Source: Pristionchus mayeri (taxonomy: Eukaryota > Nematoda > Chromadorea > Rhabditida > Neodiplogasteridae). From it: DNA of 64,000 bases. The stretch spans positions 15,538,984-15,602,983 of the forward strand of contig BTRK01000005.1 in the NCBI GenBank assembly GCA_036245805.1, read 5' to 3'. A program made the position numbers and the translations under genes. The notes under the pieces are model-generated. The model was not told where the DNA came from. It saw only the letters and a program-made list of their open reading frames with translations, and searched no databases. This document shows, piece by piece, positions 34,501 to 45,229 of the stretch (positions within the stretch are counted from its first letter, which is position 1; each line of letters begins with the position of its first letter).

Positions 34501-35669
34501 AGATCGCGTCTGATAGCGATTGATCACGTAGGATGATGATGACTCAGAAGATGTGATGCAAGGATGATCAATATGTCGTCACCATCATTCTCACCTCTCT
34601 CAGAGCAATCCATGATGCAAGGGTCGTACAGTATCACTAGCTTACCAATCGCCATGGAGAACTCCTGCATCGATCCCATCGTTCCTCGGATCTCCGTAGG
34701 AGCGCACTCCACGATCCAAACTGTCGTGTTCACCGCGTTGATCCCGTTACCCAACGACCTAGAATCTTTTTTCTGATAACATGACTGAAAAATGTATTAG
34801 GTTGAATTTCTACGCACTGAAAGGGACATTGCATTTGACCAACCACAGAAATCGACCGATGAAGAGCATCTCGAAGCTGCGCACCGGATAGGAGAGCGAG
34901 GAAAGGATCGTACCGGGCAGATACAGCAAGCTGCTAATGATAGCCGTGCCTCAAGGATACCAATTGACTAATGAAGATGTCTCAGGATCGTAGAATGCAT
35001 TCATCGTGCTTCGCGCAGTTTAAATTCGTTGCTTATACTCCTTATACCTTTTTTCCTGAGAATGACCAAATTCTGCAATTTCAGTAACTAAATTCAGTAA
35101 GCCAGTTTGCAGAATACTTCATGTGAAGCAAGGCCGTATGGAAGCGGACTGAATGAAAACCAACAAATCCCCTATTACAATCGTTTGCAACTGTTCGTAT
35201 GAATGTTGCTCAAATTCAGGAATGTTATCATTTTTGGTTGCAGTCGGTTCTCATGAAAGCAAATAAATGTCATGCAATGCACCTTTTCTGCCGAATCTCC
35301 TGCACATCCAAGCAGCGAGAAATTGGCCAACGATCGAAGCAATTGGAAACATCACGTTGAGGAATGACCAGACAGTGCTCTGAAGGGATGATATTTGCTA
35401 TATATTAAACATTGCAAAAATGAAGTGAAAAGGGATACCAATTTACCAGTAAATCATCGGACATCACTACTCCGAATCTCTCCGTGACGGTCTCATTGAT
35501 GAAGGATTCGATATATACGTAGGGAGGGTTGAGCACGGAAGCGATGTAGCCTGCAGAACCCTTTCGTTCGTCCATAATCTCAGTTGACGCATGGCTAACC
35601 TTGCTGGAATCCGCCCGACACGCACAATGCCAGGGAGAGGATGCATACTGAGAGCGTCGGTCGACGCAT
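31528..35669 (-). CDS. Facilitative sugar transporter (MFS, GLUT/SLC2 family)
   Basis: Fifteen exons close in phase to 482 residues: 35600-35669, 35447-35550, 35283-35379, 34844-34949, 34646-34758, 34076-34239, 33742-33855, 33471-33560, about 33100-33196, 32689-32849, 32336-32391, 32189-32258, 32056-32110, 31843-31940, 31528-31581. GLUT landmarks in order: TM1 GGFQQGYIASVLN, glycosylatable FINET, RRFGRK after TM2, WIVECAPTEIRG after TM4, PDSPVSILE after TM6, DRLGRR after TM8, AAELVPR after TM10, and CPETSNRTVFE after TM12. It is a twelve-helix plasma-membrane carrier; the substrate cannot be told from sequence. Two introns require GC donors (after 32336 and 32189) and two more probably use them. 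Two hairpins sit in introns. Confidence 0.92.
31772..31811. repeat. 40-bp perfect-stem hairpin in a GLUT intron
   Basis: TATCACCGA.GTATGAA and TTCATAC.TCGGTGATA form a short stem within the penultimate GLUT intron. Confidence 0.6.
33041..33086. repeat. 46-bp hairpin in a GLUT intron
   Basis: GCCTATCGCTAAGGAAACG and CGTTTCCTTAGCGAAAGGC pair around a TCAAGGC loop, in the GLUT intron before the exon ending near 33196. Confidence 0.6.
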
Positions 35670-36319
35670 CTTTGAGCGAGTGATTCGCCCATTGGAAATC
35701 GACTATTTAAGAGGCGGATGTCAATATGGTCGATGACTAGATGCACGTGCACAGGAGAGACTCCTCCCTGATCACGAACGAATTCCCATCATCCTCTGCT
35801 CTTTGCTGTGATTAGATATGGGAGAGAATTAAGCAACGTATGAATAAGACTACGATATTTGCTCTCCTTGTCTCGACGTGCATCTTTCTTGGACACCACG
35901 GGTGCAAGGGGTGGAGGAGATCAAATCTCTCCGGTGCGCCCCTGATCTCTCGGTGGTTGTAGAGGGAAGGAGGGAGGAGTCCGTGATTTTCGATAGCCAT
36001 TTTGATAAGCGGTGCGAAGTATCATTGAGAACTGTGGGTTTTGTTGCAGACTGTGTCAGACAATTAAATATGGACCAGAAGGACATCGTCGGGACTCCTT
36101 CAGAGGCAAGCCGCATTGCATTAGCACTCAACATTTAGCCAGCACTTGACCTTGTATTGATCCCCATTTGAAATCCGAGATCATATTTGTGTTCGGTGTT
36201 GCTAATTTTGTTCGATAAAGTTATTTGTGACAAAAAAATAAAGATCGAGCCGCAACTTTCCATCTATTTAGGCAAAGATTTAGAAATATTTAAAAATAAT
36301 CCGGATCGTTGACAAATTA
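35670..36319. other. Upstream region of the GLUT gene, with a doubtful small ORF
   Basis: Contains a + strand frame at 35878-36138 (..GVEEIKSLRCAPDLSVVV.. to ..ASRIALALNI) and, in another frame, an ATG at 35840 with a signal-peptide-like start (MNKTTIFALLVSTCIFLGHH). They cannot be joined by a normal intron. Either a very small secreted protein gene or chance. Confidence 0.25.
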
Positions 36320-37402
36320 CAGGGTGCGAGAAAAGTATTGTGACACAATTCAATTAAGCCCCACTTGGTGCGCAGTGTTTTAATTTATCCCAATTTTTTG
36401 CACCATGTACCTTAGCTATGTAGCTATTTAGCGCTCATGTATCAAACAAATATTTCTTTTAGATTACGAGATTTAATTTATTAAAAATTTAGTGAAGAAA
36501 AACGATCATGTTTTTCTCACTGCATGAGTCGTATTCTTTAATGCCGCATTACAACAATGTAATAGGTGGCGCATTCCATTATTTTTTCTTAAGAAGGGCA
36601 CTTGTGGCCGAGTCTAAATATGTGTCCATTTAATTTGGAGATTTGGTTATACAGCTTAAAAATATTTAAAAGTAAGCTGTGACGAACGGCCCTCGAAAAA
36701 ATTTTCTCGAATAAAGATGTCGCGTCCATCAAAGAAAAATGATAGAAAAATATAAACGTATGTATTATGGTACACGTCCATTCAGTAGTGCAAATATGCT
36801 TTCAGTTTAAATTGGGAAAGCGAATCTGCTTCTGTACCTTTTTCGAATCTGTCCCAAGTGTCGTTTTCAGCCATATTTTCTCATGTATGGTTCAGTAGTT
36901 TAAACCATGTTTTCATTCAGTTTGACGCTACTAAAATTCATAATTCGGTCCTTGCATATAACATACAAGTTTGTATCTCAATATATGGATGCTGAGAAAG
37001 AAATTCGAAAATGTGATTTTTCAAAAAGATAATTCCGTATCAAAGTGTGATGCAGTTATTTTCATATTTCTCCGTTTCCTGATATCGTATTTCCGCCTAA
37101 ACAAGTATACTTTAAAGAGGAATGGTTGCTCTCCATACTCAAGTTGAGAAAGCGGGGGAATTATTATCCGAAGATTTTTTATTATTAATTAAAGAGAAAA
37201 ATGAGCTGCGGGCCAAGGGCCCATTTTTTCGAACTTGAAAATCGAAAAGCTCTGAAAGACAAAATCGATAGATGGGGAACTGTGATAAAATTGTTGGAGG
37301 TACTGTTCGCAGGCATACAATGGCGAAAGCAGAAATCTATGCTATCATTACTTCGCGAGATATTACATAAAAGACTTGTCACCATACTTTTCTCGCACCC
37401 TG
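36320..37402. mobile_element. Tc1/mariner-type element remnant with 27-bp terminal inverted repeats
   Basis: Ends CAGGGTGCGAGAAAAGTATTG..GTGAC and GTCACCATACTTTTCTCGCACCCTG are inverted repeats flanked by TA (36318-36319, 37403-37404). The 1083-bp interior is AT-rich without an intact transposase; I recognise no catalytic motif. The size fits a deletion derivative. Confidence 0.7.
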
Positions 37403-37404
37403 TA

Positions 37405-38307
37405 CAATATTTTTTAGCGCTTGTCAAGATCAATATTGAGAGCGACGAAAAAAATCAAAATGATGCACTTGTTACAAGAGATATTCTACATAGCTGAAAC
37501 TTCGTCCACCAATGCTTCAACTGTTCATTCAGCCATTTTCAAGATATCCTTTTATTCTAACTGTCCTGGTCCGAACAGAACCAAATAAATTTCCCCTGTA
37601 GTGAAGAATCGTAAATGAGAGATGACAGCTTCTCTGATTGTCACAGAAGGAAAGTCATCAGTTATCAATAAACACACATAAAAACGATGAGAATGATTGA
37701 TGGCCGCGAATAAATCGAATAAATCATGATTCTTTTCGATCGTCATACGGATGTGTTAAATCGGAATTTCCCGTGTTCATTCGATTGGACATGCACATTA
37801 TTAGAATACATTTACAAGCCCCATCCCAACTTTTTCGAATTGCCCGAGGCCTCACGAGCCTTTTACAACGTTTTAAGCAGGCTCTCACCAGTCGCGTCCA
37901 ATTGTTATCCTTAAAACACAACCCCGCGAACCACGTAGCGACCGAAGGTCGCTAGTTCTAAAGGGAAACCTAGTTCTGAAAACACAGTCCCGAGGAAAAC
38001 ATTAGGCAAATTACCAAAATTTTGCATGGATGAGCCCATCTTTAAATATTTAAAGTATTTTATGATTTTATTTAAATAATTACCTCCGTTTTAAAACTCG
38101 TCAGCATTCGGCAGTGCATCTTCAGAGGTCGCGCTAATCCGCATCGCATTCAACTCTTATCTTTCCTAATTCGGCCGACATTGAGTACAAATAGCAGCAG
38201 CTGCCGATAATGCTCCACTCCCATTCGACTTTCCTTCACTCAAATGCAACTATTTAAATTTCTTCCTCTCTATATTTGATCGGAGTGATCTTTGATCTCT
38301 TTGCAGA
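37405..38307 (+). promoter_or_regulatory. Upstream region of Lys/Ala-rich secreted protein gene 2
   Basis: The distal part is AT-rich and featureless. The proximal part shares with 25.8 kb: GTCGCGCTAATCC (38128-38140), the GATA-type CTTATCT (38156-38162) and TACAAATAGCAGCAGCTGC (38186-38204) about 100 bp before the ATG. Confidence 0.55.
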
Positions 38308-38915
38308 ATGAACTCTCGATCTATCTTCATCTTCGCCATCCTCGGCCTTCTCCTCGTCTCTTCTCTGGACGCGGCCAAGGCAGCGAAGGGCAAGGGAAAG
38401 AATGGCGAAGCGAAGCCAGAAAAGACAATCTCCGAGAAACCCAAGGAGGGCAAGACGAAGGCCGAAAAGCCTAAAGTCGAGCAGCCCGCTGAACTCGCGC
38501 CGGTCAGGTTTCCTCGAATGAAGTGAATGAAACTCAAATCGTATTCTCGTTTAGTATATGTCTAAGCAACTCAACTGAACATTAAAAGCATTTTCTTTAG
38601 GCAGACGCCGTAGTCGTCGAGGAATCCAGCGTGATCGACGAGATTCCCGCTCCGAAGATCCTTCGTCCCAAGACCCTCAAGTTCGTCTCTGCCTATGTCA
38701 AGTGCAAGATGGAGTGCCAGAAGATCAGAGATCAGCAGGGCCTTCACTCGGTACGATAGAAGAGATATCGAATGGCCTGAACTTACTCCAGTTTACTAGC
38801 ATATATTAATTCATTACAGTACGCTGCACAGCTGCGCGAGGAGCTAGCAGCTGCTGAGGCTGCACTTGGGGAGGCGGCGCTTCTTGAGGAGACCCAGTCG
38901 GCCGTCGTGGCATGA
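38308..38915 (+). CDS. Small secreted Lys/Ala-rich protein, paralogue 2
   Basis: Exons 38308-38502, 38601-38750 and 38820-38915 give 146 residues. The signal peptide MNSRSIFIFAILGLLLVSSL and following DAAKAAKG match paralogue 1 at 26 kb. The lysine-rich repeat-like stretch (EKPKEGKTKAEKPKVEQP) has diverged, while the core PAPKILRPKTLKFVSAY, KCKMECQKIRDQ and the Ala/Glu helix are kept. Exon phases and GTCAGG/GTCAGT donors after exon 1 are conserved. The basic region has changed faster than the Cys-containing core, suggesting that the core carries the function. Family not recognised. Confidence 0.82.
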
Positions 38916-39150
38916 ACATCACCCACATTATTGTTCATCGACCGAGCTTATGCGTGATTTCCAGCTGTTTGCTTCAATTTAACATTGCGTATTGATAGAC
39001 TGTAATTGTGAAGAATGATACACATGGAAGAATAAATTCTTAAGGGAGATCTTTGGAAACCAAATAGAAGGAATTCCGGAATGACACGAAATGAATATTG
39101 GCCATCCCATTGACCGATCTCGTGAATATGACAGCTTGAGCAAAAAGAGA
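38916..39150. other. Short intergenic region
   Basis: 3' flank of the Lys/Ala-rich gene with AATAAA at about 39031. Nothing else seen. Confidence 0.4.
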
Positions 39151-39403
39151 TTTAAAGGAGGAGTAAATGCAAACGCGCGCCCGGTTGGAATATGTTTCAC
39201 CAAGGGACGCACTCTCTTCAAGTCGCGTGCTATCTCGCCCCCTTCCCTGAGCTTTCCCTGATCTGGCTCTCAGCCAACTAGCGCTAACTCTGTTCGGAAT
39301 GGAGATATCAATGTGAAAATTTCGGAGCTTCTTATCGTTGTTGAGCTCCAGGCAGTGTATATGATAGCTTCAAATATTCAATATTGAGTTTACTACTCCT
39401 TTA
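39151..39403. repeat. Half (single-arm) copy of the GGAGGAGTAAA foldback
   Basis: Starts TTTAAAGGAGGAGTAAATGCAA and ends GAGTTTACTACTCCTTTAA, matching about one arm of the 23069-23566 element, including GGAGATATCAATGTGAAAATTTCGG. Confidence 0.75.
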
Positions 39404-39768
39404 AGGAGGACTAAATGCAAAGTAGCCACATCGAGAGAAAAAAAAAGTTTACGGGAGCTTCCATCCTCCAAAGATCATAGCGCGAGCTAGGAGGTAGATG
39501 TCCATCGGTAGATTAGCTCAGTGATAGAACAGCTGTCAGATGATCGGAAGGTTGCGGGTTCGGCTCCCGCCTTTTGACAAATCTTCCAGCGATTTGAATT
39601 CGCGCACTTCCCTGAGCTATCAAACGTCCATGGCACTCAGCCAATTAATCATAACTCTGTTGAGAGTAGAGATATTAATATAATTTTTGGAGTATTTAAT
39701 CGTTAAGAGGAGCTAGGTCATGGTTATGATGGGTCCAACGTCGAACTTTGCCTTTAGTCCTCATTTAA
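39400..39768. repeat. GGAGGACTAAATGC element carrying a tRNA-like sequence
   Basis: Terminal repeats TTTAAGGAGGACTAAATGCAA and TTTGCCTTTAGTCCTCATTTAAA enclose diverged arm sequence of the same foldback family and, at 39504-39578, a tRNA-like block. It directly abuts the half element to its left. Confidence 0.65.
39504..39578 (+). tRNA. tRNA-like sequence (pseudogene or SINE head)
   Basis: Has an A-box-like TAGCTCAGTGATAGAAC and a B-box GGTTCGGCTCC (39557-39567) inside a perfect GCGGG/CCCGC T-stem. The acceptor and anticodon stems pair poorly and no clear anticodon loop forms, so a working tRNA is unlikely. It lies inside a repeat element. Confidence 0.4.
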
Positions 39769-40340
39769 AAAGATCAGGCCGAAAAATATTTGGCATTTCA
39801 TCAATAATCGCATTACTCTGCATGAAAGGATCGTGAAGTAACGTGAAAGCGAATGCTCTTGAGCAAATTTTTATATAGTGCCAAATTTCATGATAATCCT
39901 GCTTTGACAATGACTCACTCATTCGTCATTCACGCCGCATTTTATTGCTTCGATCGCTCCGTGGGGTCTTTTATTAGAGTGGAGCGGCTTGATAAGGCGC
40001 TAAATGGATGATTCGCAAGAGTGTTATGCGGCAAAACTTTTCTGTTTTGACAAATTTGTCGTGTTTGTTTACTTTTTCTTACCTATTCGATGTTTTCGAT
40101 ATAGCCAATCACACTTTGAAAATAAAATTATTCGAAAGTTTTCCGCCTACGAATAGTTTGTTGTCATCTTGCTCTCGATCCTAATATTCTTGGATATCCA
40201 CTGAGTGATAAGCAGGCGAGAGTCAATGAGATAGTGAGAGAGACGTAGAAAGAAAAATATATATTCCAAAAGTAAATATTTGTTAATTTATTTTTCATAT
40301 GGACGCATTTTCAGTGTGACCGCGCAAATTTGCTTCGAAT
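39769..40340. other. Intergenic / upstream of the F-box gene
   Basis: AT-rich, with no recognised motif or repeat. Confidence 0.4.
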
Positions 40341-41961
40341 ATGGGCAACGCCCTTCGTCCGCTTCGATCCCACAAGACTGAATCCGAATATAATGAAGTG
40401 GAGAAATGCATAGTGAGCAATTTATTAAATTCATTTTATATTTTATAAAGCGGGCACTTTGGAACTTTTTTACAGATGCTTCCGGACGATATTATGTTGA
40501 GAATCATTCGGATGCTCGGACTTATCGATAGCGCAAATTTGGCAGCGACTTGCAGTAGATTCTACTGTCTAGAAACGAGGGCAGGGGCATCGAACATCCG
40601 CGAAGAATGGGAGACAATTGAAGTGGATGTAAGCATTAATCCTATATTTTGGCAGCTATCGTTTCCATTCGGTTCCAAATCGGATGAAATTTTACGAAAC
40701 TGCAGATTTATTCCGGTATCGTTCTTTCAAAGGACGTCAAGCTATCCAGTACAAGGTTTGCTCTTCAATTGCGACTATAGTCCTTAGTTTGACATGCAAG
40801 TCGATAACAAATTCCTTACGGTATCCCGAAGAAGCAACCGTCGCATTCTTCTTTCTAGAAAACGGATTATTATGCATTCAAACTCGCTCGGTACATTGCG
40901 CGCGTTGAGGAGAATCTTTCAGACAACGGCAATCAAGAATGTCAACATAAAGGTTGTGAATAGTATTCGACAAATAATAATAATAATTTGCTATTGAATA
41001 CACTTTTAACATTGTATATTTTTACAGTAAAATTAGCATGTGCGTTCGTCCAAACCAATTAGATATTCAGGTGAATCTGTGTGAAACTGCTCAACGATCA
41101 GTCATCGATCTTATTCCAAATATTGGAGCCGCGGAAACAAAAATCACTCATAAAGCGAGTTATATTTTACTTTTTTAACTAAATTCCTCAAACTGCAGAT
41201 CAAAGAGTTCTCAACAGATAATACCGTTCCACTAATCGGTGGGTTCAAGCGCGTTGGCTATTCTAATCTGGGTTTGGTTTCGGGTGAGATGGAGCGGTTG
41301 TACGATGTAAGTGGAGAGGGCTGAGAGTGTAACATAATCAATATAATCAGATATCTAAATCGCCTTCCATCTCCAACTCTTTCTTCCTACCTCTGACTGA
41401 TGCAGTTTGCTTTGCTCAAATTGTGATGGGCATAAATCATTGCCATTTCTACCGTATTATGGCGCACACTATGACGACAAGCCGGGAGCGGGGGAAAGTG
41501 AGTGCTTTCAAATCTGTGTCGTTGCTTGCTAGTGTGTTTAGGGCCTTTCATCGGGTGTATTTAGAATGGGTAACTCCTATTCTTGGAAACCACTACAGCA
41601 ACAGCCAGTCTATGAAACTGGTATTTCACCCTTTCGAACCATTAACTCGAGTGATTATAATCGCTCCCGTTAGTTGACGTAGTCAGGTTTCTTTAAAACA
41701 AACCGGGAATTTTTCTGCTTGCTCCTTCACGGTACCAAATCAATCATCAGCATATTTCCGAGGGAAGTATTCCAGGTGTATTACACTGGAGGAACTCTGT
41801 GCGCGCTTGTTCTCGTGGATGGTGACCACGAGACGATCGTCTATCGAAGCACTCCCAAGATGGCCAAGATAATCACCTACAACTTGCGAAGGAATTCCGC
41901 GTTTGTTCGAAAAGGATTGACTAGGATTCCATATGTTGCACCGCGTCATCAGAGAATATGA
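40341..41961 (+). CDS. F-box protein, splicing uncertain
   Basis: Exon 1 (40341-40412) begins MGNALRPLRSHK, a possible N-myristoylation signal. Exon 2 from 40476 starts with an F-box, MLPDDIMLRIIRMLGLIDSA then NLAATCSRFYCLE. Later coding segments with good frames include MKFYETADLFRYRSFKGRQ (40684 onward), ISMCVRPNQLDIQVNLCET (about 41036), IKEFSTDNTVPLIGGFKRVG (41200-41308), IVMGINHCHFYRIMAHT (41410-41500) and a final exon ending VAPRHQRI at 41961. Some junctions do not agree in phase, so a decayed or misread region is possible. F-box proteins bind Skp1, and two skr genes lie in this window, but a direct partnership is only inference. The substrate-binding part is unrecognised. Confidence 0.55.
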
Positions 41962-42409
41962 GTCAACTTCTTTTAGACTTCATTCATAACGATTTTTTTA
42001 AAATTTATATTTGGTGAATCATAAGCTTGATAATTCTCCGAAAATACACACATACATTGTAATAGCGCATGCGCATTTTGCAATGATACATCTTGATAAT
42101 ATACGCTGTTGTTCCCTTTTGTATCGCGATTTATCTCCTGAATTTAACATCAGATGATATCCGATGAAATCGAAGTCTGCGTGGTGCTCAGATAAGTAGT
42201 ATCTGCATGCCCGTACCTAGAGTAAAAATAGTCTCCAATTTCTTCGATTATATTAATTTCAATAGACGGTTATCATAATATAAGTATGAGGAACGTACAG
42301 TAGCCCCTAGTTTTCATATTTAACCCTGGATGCATCCCTTGTGTGCAATACGATGTCGTTTGCAAATAAAAGTTCCAAACCCGGAAATTTAATAATCATA
42401 AGTACAGGC
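41962..42409. other. Intergenic, convergent 3' ends
   Basis: 3' flanks of the F-box (+) and ZIP (-) genes. AT-rich; no coding signal. Confidence 0.4.
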
Positions 42410-44697
42410 CTACCCGGTAGTGAGGAATTGAAGCAATGCGATTAGTGAGAAGCCAATCACAATGGAGATCAATTGATGAAGTGAATTGATCTCGTTCTCT
42501 TTCTCTCGAGCGAGCACCTGATTGTTTGAGTTTCGCCATGTCATCATGGCTTTCCTCAATTTGCTTCATCTCTCGCTCATGGAGTGGAAAAAGGCAAGGA
42601 GAAAAGGAAATATTACATTCGAATTCCCGTAATCTCGGCTCCCAGTAGAGGTAGCGAATAAATTTGGAATATGGCGTGTAAGTTGTTTTTTCAACACATA
42701 TTCCAAAATTTCAAGTGCCTAGCTCGTCGAAGAGCCGAGATATGGAATTGGTGAAATATCGATTGAAATCTAGACAGTCTATGGATGTCAACGGAGCTTC
42801 TTAAGCTCAGCGAGCATTATTTAGTTGAATTTCTTTTGAGCATCGTCTTTGGTAACATGCTGACTATTTGCCATAACTTCTCTAATTTTGGTGCGGATTT
42901 ACGTGCCTCGAGGAAGGTGACGTATATGAATGTGCCGGCAGCCAGGCTCTCGAACAGGAGAACAGCTCCAAGCTTGTGCATCGGGTCGATCGAAGAACTC
43001 TGCCAAGTTCGGTATTGAGATCTGATATAGCTTGATCTTAGTTGATATTAATATTGGAGAAATTAAAGTAAGCAAATAATCAGATATGCAATCAGTAGAT
43101 AATAAATTGAAAGTAGATCGTTAATGTTGTATAGTCCCCTTTATTGAACCCTCTATTGGAGTGAACTGTGCTCAAGTGAATCTCTGAGGAAGGAGATGGC
43201 GTCAAGTGAACAGGTAGTTAAGCTACAGTACCTGGAGGGCTGCTCCGAGCATCGATCCGATAGGCGTCATCAGAGCGTAGATCAGGATCGTCCCGATCAC
43301 AGCCTGGACGTTATATTATACAGATTCCAAACACCAAATCAATCGAAATGCGCTTTTTTCATGGGATAATCTTCGGAATATGCATCGCTGGGAAATCTCG
43401 GAATCGTCGGAAGATTCAGAGGATTCAGAATGATTGAGCAGTGCTTACCTTCATCCTGCTCGTGTTCCCCTTGGCAACTTGCAGTCCGACAGAGAATGCC
43501 TCGATTGATTTGTGCAGCAGCAGCGAGAAAAAGAGCGTGAGTATGCGAGAGGTCGTGCCCTCAATTTGGATTCACACTCTTTTCCCACATAATATTCTGC
43601 ATTGCCAATTACAGCAGAACTTGAAACCAGTGCGAAGCTACAGTAAAATATAACGAAAATTCAAAGCGTCGTTTTCGATTTTCGGTAACTCCAAAGCTTT
43701 GATAACGACGGTATTTTCCACCAAAATGCACGCAAGGCAAGATCTTTTATCAAAGGGTATCCTTGTGTTCCGTACCTGTACTCCCAGGGCGAATCCTTCC
43801 AGGATGGAATGGAATGACATGGCGATGGTGAAGGTGAGCGACTTGAGGAAGGAGGACTCGCCCGTCTCCGAGGTCGCGTACTTCACTGACTCCTCTATCA
43901 CCTGCCTGATAGCTTTGTTAGTGATGCGGATTGTACCGTATTGAATTAACAGAGAGACCGGAAACATTACTTTTAGAAAGGCTTACTCATGGATGTTTTC
44001 GAATCGTCCAGATAGGCTATCCTGATCGTCATCGATATGTTGAGAAATCAAAGTTTCCGGTTCTTTTCCGACCTTCTCTTGGATGATCGCATCTGGCACT
44101 TTCGAGTGGCCTTGTGCGGTCATCGAGAAAATCTGTGAAATGGCATCGAATACGCTAGCATGCTTCTATTTCATCATCACCCGTTTTCGCTATGAATAAG
44201 TACCAACTCACCTTCATGCAGGCTTCCTCGATGAGGTAAACGAGAAAGAATCCGCAGCACACCAGGAAATACGTGATATTAAACTTCCAGTGGATATCGG
44301 ACGATGACAGGAATTTACGGTAGTTCTCCCTGCAGCTTCGTACTGTAGTTATCTGCCTAAAGTCGCTCGAGGCGCTCACTGAATATGGGGAATGATGTCG
44401 AGGAAGCAAGTTGCAAGGAAAACTCCGCCGGACAAACACGAGAGCAAGGAAAACCATCTGCGAATAATTGCATTCATGCAATCATTGCATTTTCACTTAC
44501 CTAGCGCTTTTCTTGCTTGGTTGTCCGTCTTTATTGGCGAGCATAGACACCAACTGGAAGAGGGAATTTGTGTCTGTACCGAATGCCGCATATTAGATAC
44601 AGGAAAAATAGGCTACACTGAGTGAGACCAGGCCGGCTGCTGCGGTTGTAATGAGCATTCCGAGTGCAAGCAACAATTGCAGCACAATTTGGTCCAT
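42410..44697 (-). CDS. ZIP-family divalent metal transporter (SLC39A1-3-like)
   Basis: Ten exons (44629-44697, 44501-44553, 44380-44457, 44212-44329, 43987-44132, 43776-43905, 43449-43559, 43232-43303, 42907-42999, 42410-42517) give 325 residues in phase. Features: TM2 LSGGVFLATCFLDIIPH; a cytosolic loop with scattered His; TM4 MSFHSILEGFALGVQ; TM5 LLLHKSIEAFSVGLQ, the paired His/Glu metal site of ZIPs; TM6 with YALMTPIGSMLG; TM7 LAAGTFIYVTFLE; and TM8 IVIGFSLIALLQFLTTG. ZIPs move Zn2+ (or Fe/Mn) into the cytosol. The intron after exon 42907-42999 (FLE then GCACGT) requires a GC donor. Exon 1 uses a GTCTCA donor so that frames agree. Confidence 0.93.
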
Positions 44698-45229
44698 TTT
44701 CTGAAAAATTGTAAGAAGTAAAGATGGTGTGTGATAGTGTTGGCAAGTGGGCATGCACCCTCCTCATTTCTCTCATAGGTCATAGAGAGTAAGAGAGCGT
44801 GAAAAACGAGGGGAGCAAGGGCCGAAGTGCCATTACTAAGCTCCAAATCGATCTCTGTAGTCTCTTCCGGCAACGAAATACACCATTAAATTTTATATAT
44901 TTTATCTACGCTCGGCGGCGCAACGAAAGACGAATAATTACTTATGTGTTATGATACAAGAGAGTTGACTCTCCTCACACTGAGGCCGAATACGATAGGA
45001 AGGGGGGAATGGGGGGGAAGGAGGTGCAATCGTAAAATGCGAAGATCCAATCGGCTGGTCTCATCTGTCTTCGTCTGTCTTCGTCTGTTCTGATGGGGAG
45101 TTTTATCGAGGAGGAGGCACTCGAGGTAGACCAGGTAGACTCTGCTCCGAGATCCAGCGTCAGGGGATCTCTAAAGGGGGGAGGGGGTGAGAATGAAGGA
45201 ATGTGGTAAGGTAGTGGAAGGAGGGAATA
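44698..45229. other. Upstream region of the ZIP gene
   Basis: Purine/pyrimidine-rich intergenic sequence with CATCTGTCTTCGTCTGTCTT repeats near 45062-45090. No exon seen. Confidence 0.4.

Noticed and set aside
35840..36138. Secreted peptide gene
   Set aside because: The signal-like start and the downstream open frame are in different frames and cannot be joined by a normal-sized intron; kept only as a note.
37201..37497. 98-codon + frame, possible transposase end
   Set aside because: Runs across the terminal repeat of the Tc1-like remnant; no DDE/D motif.
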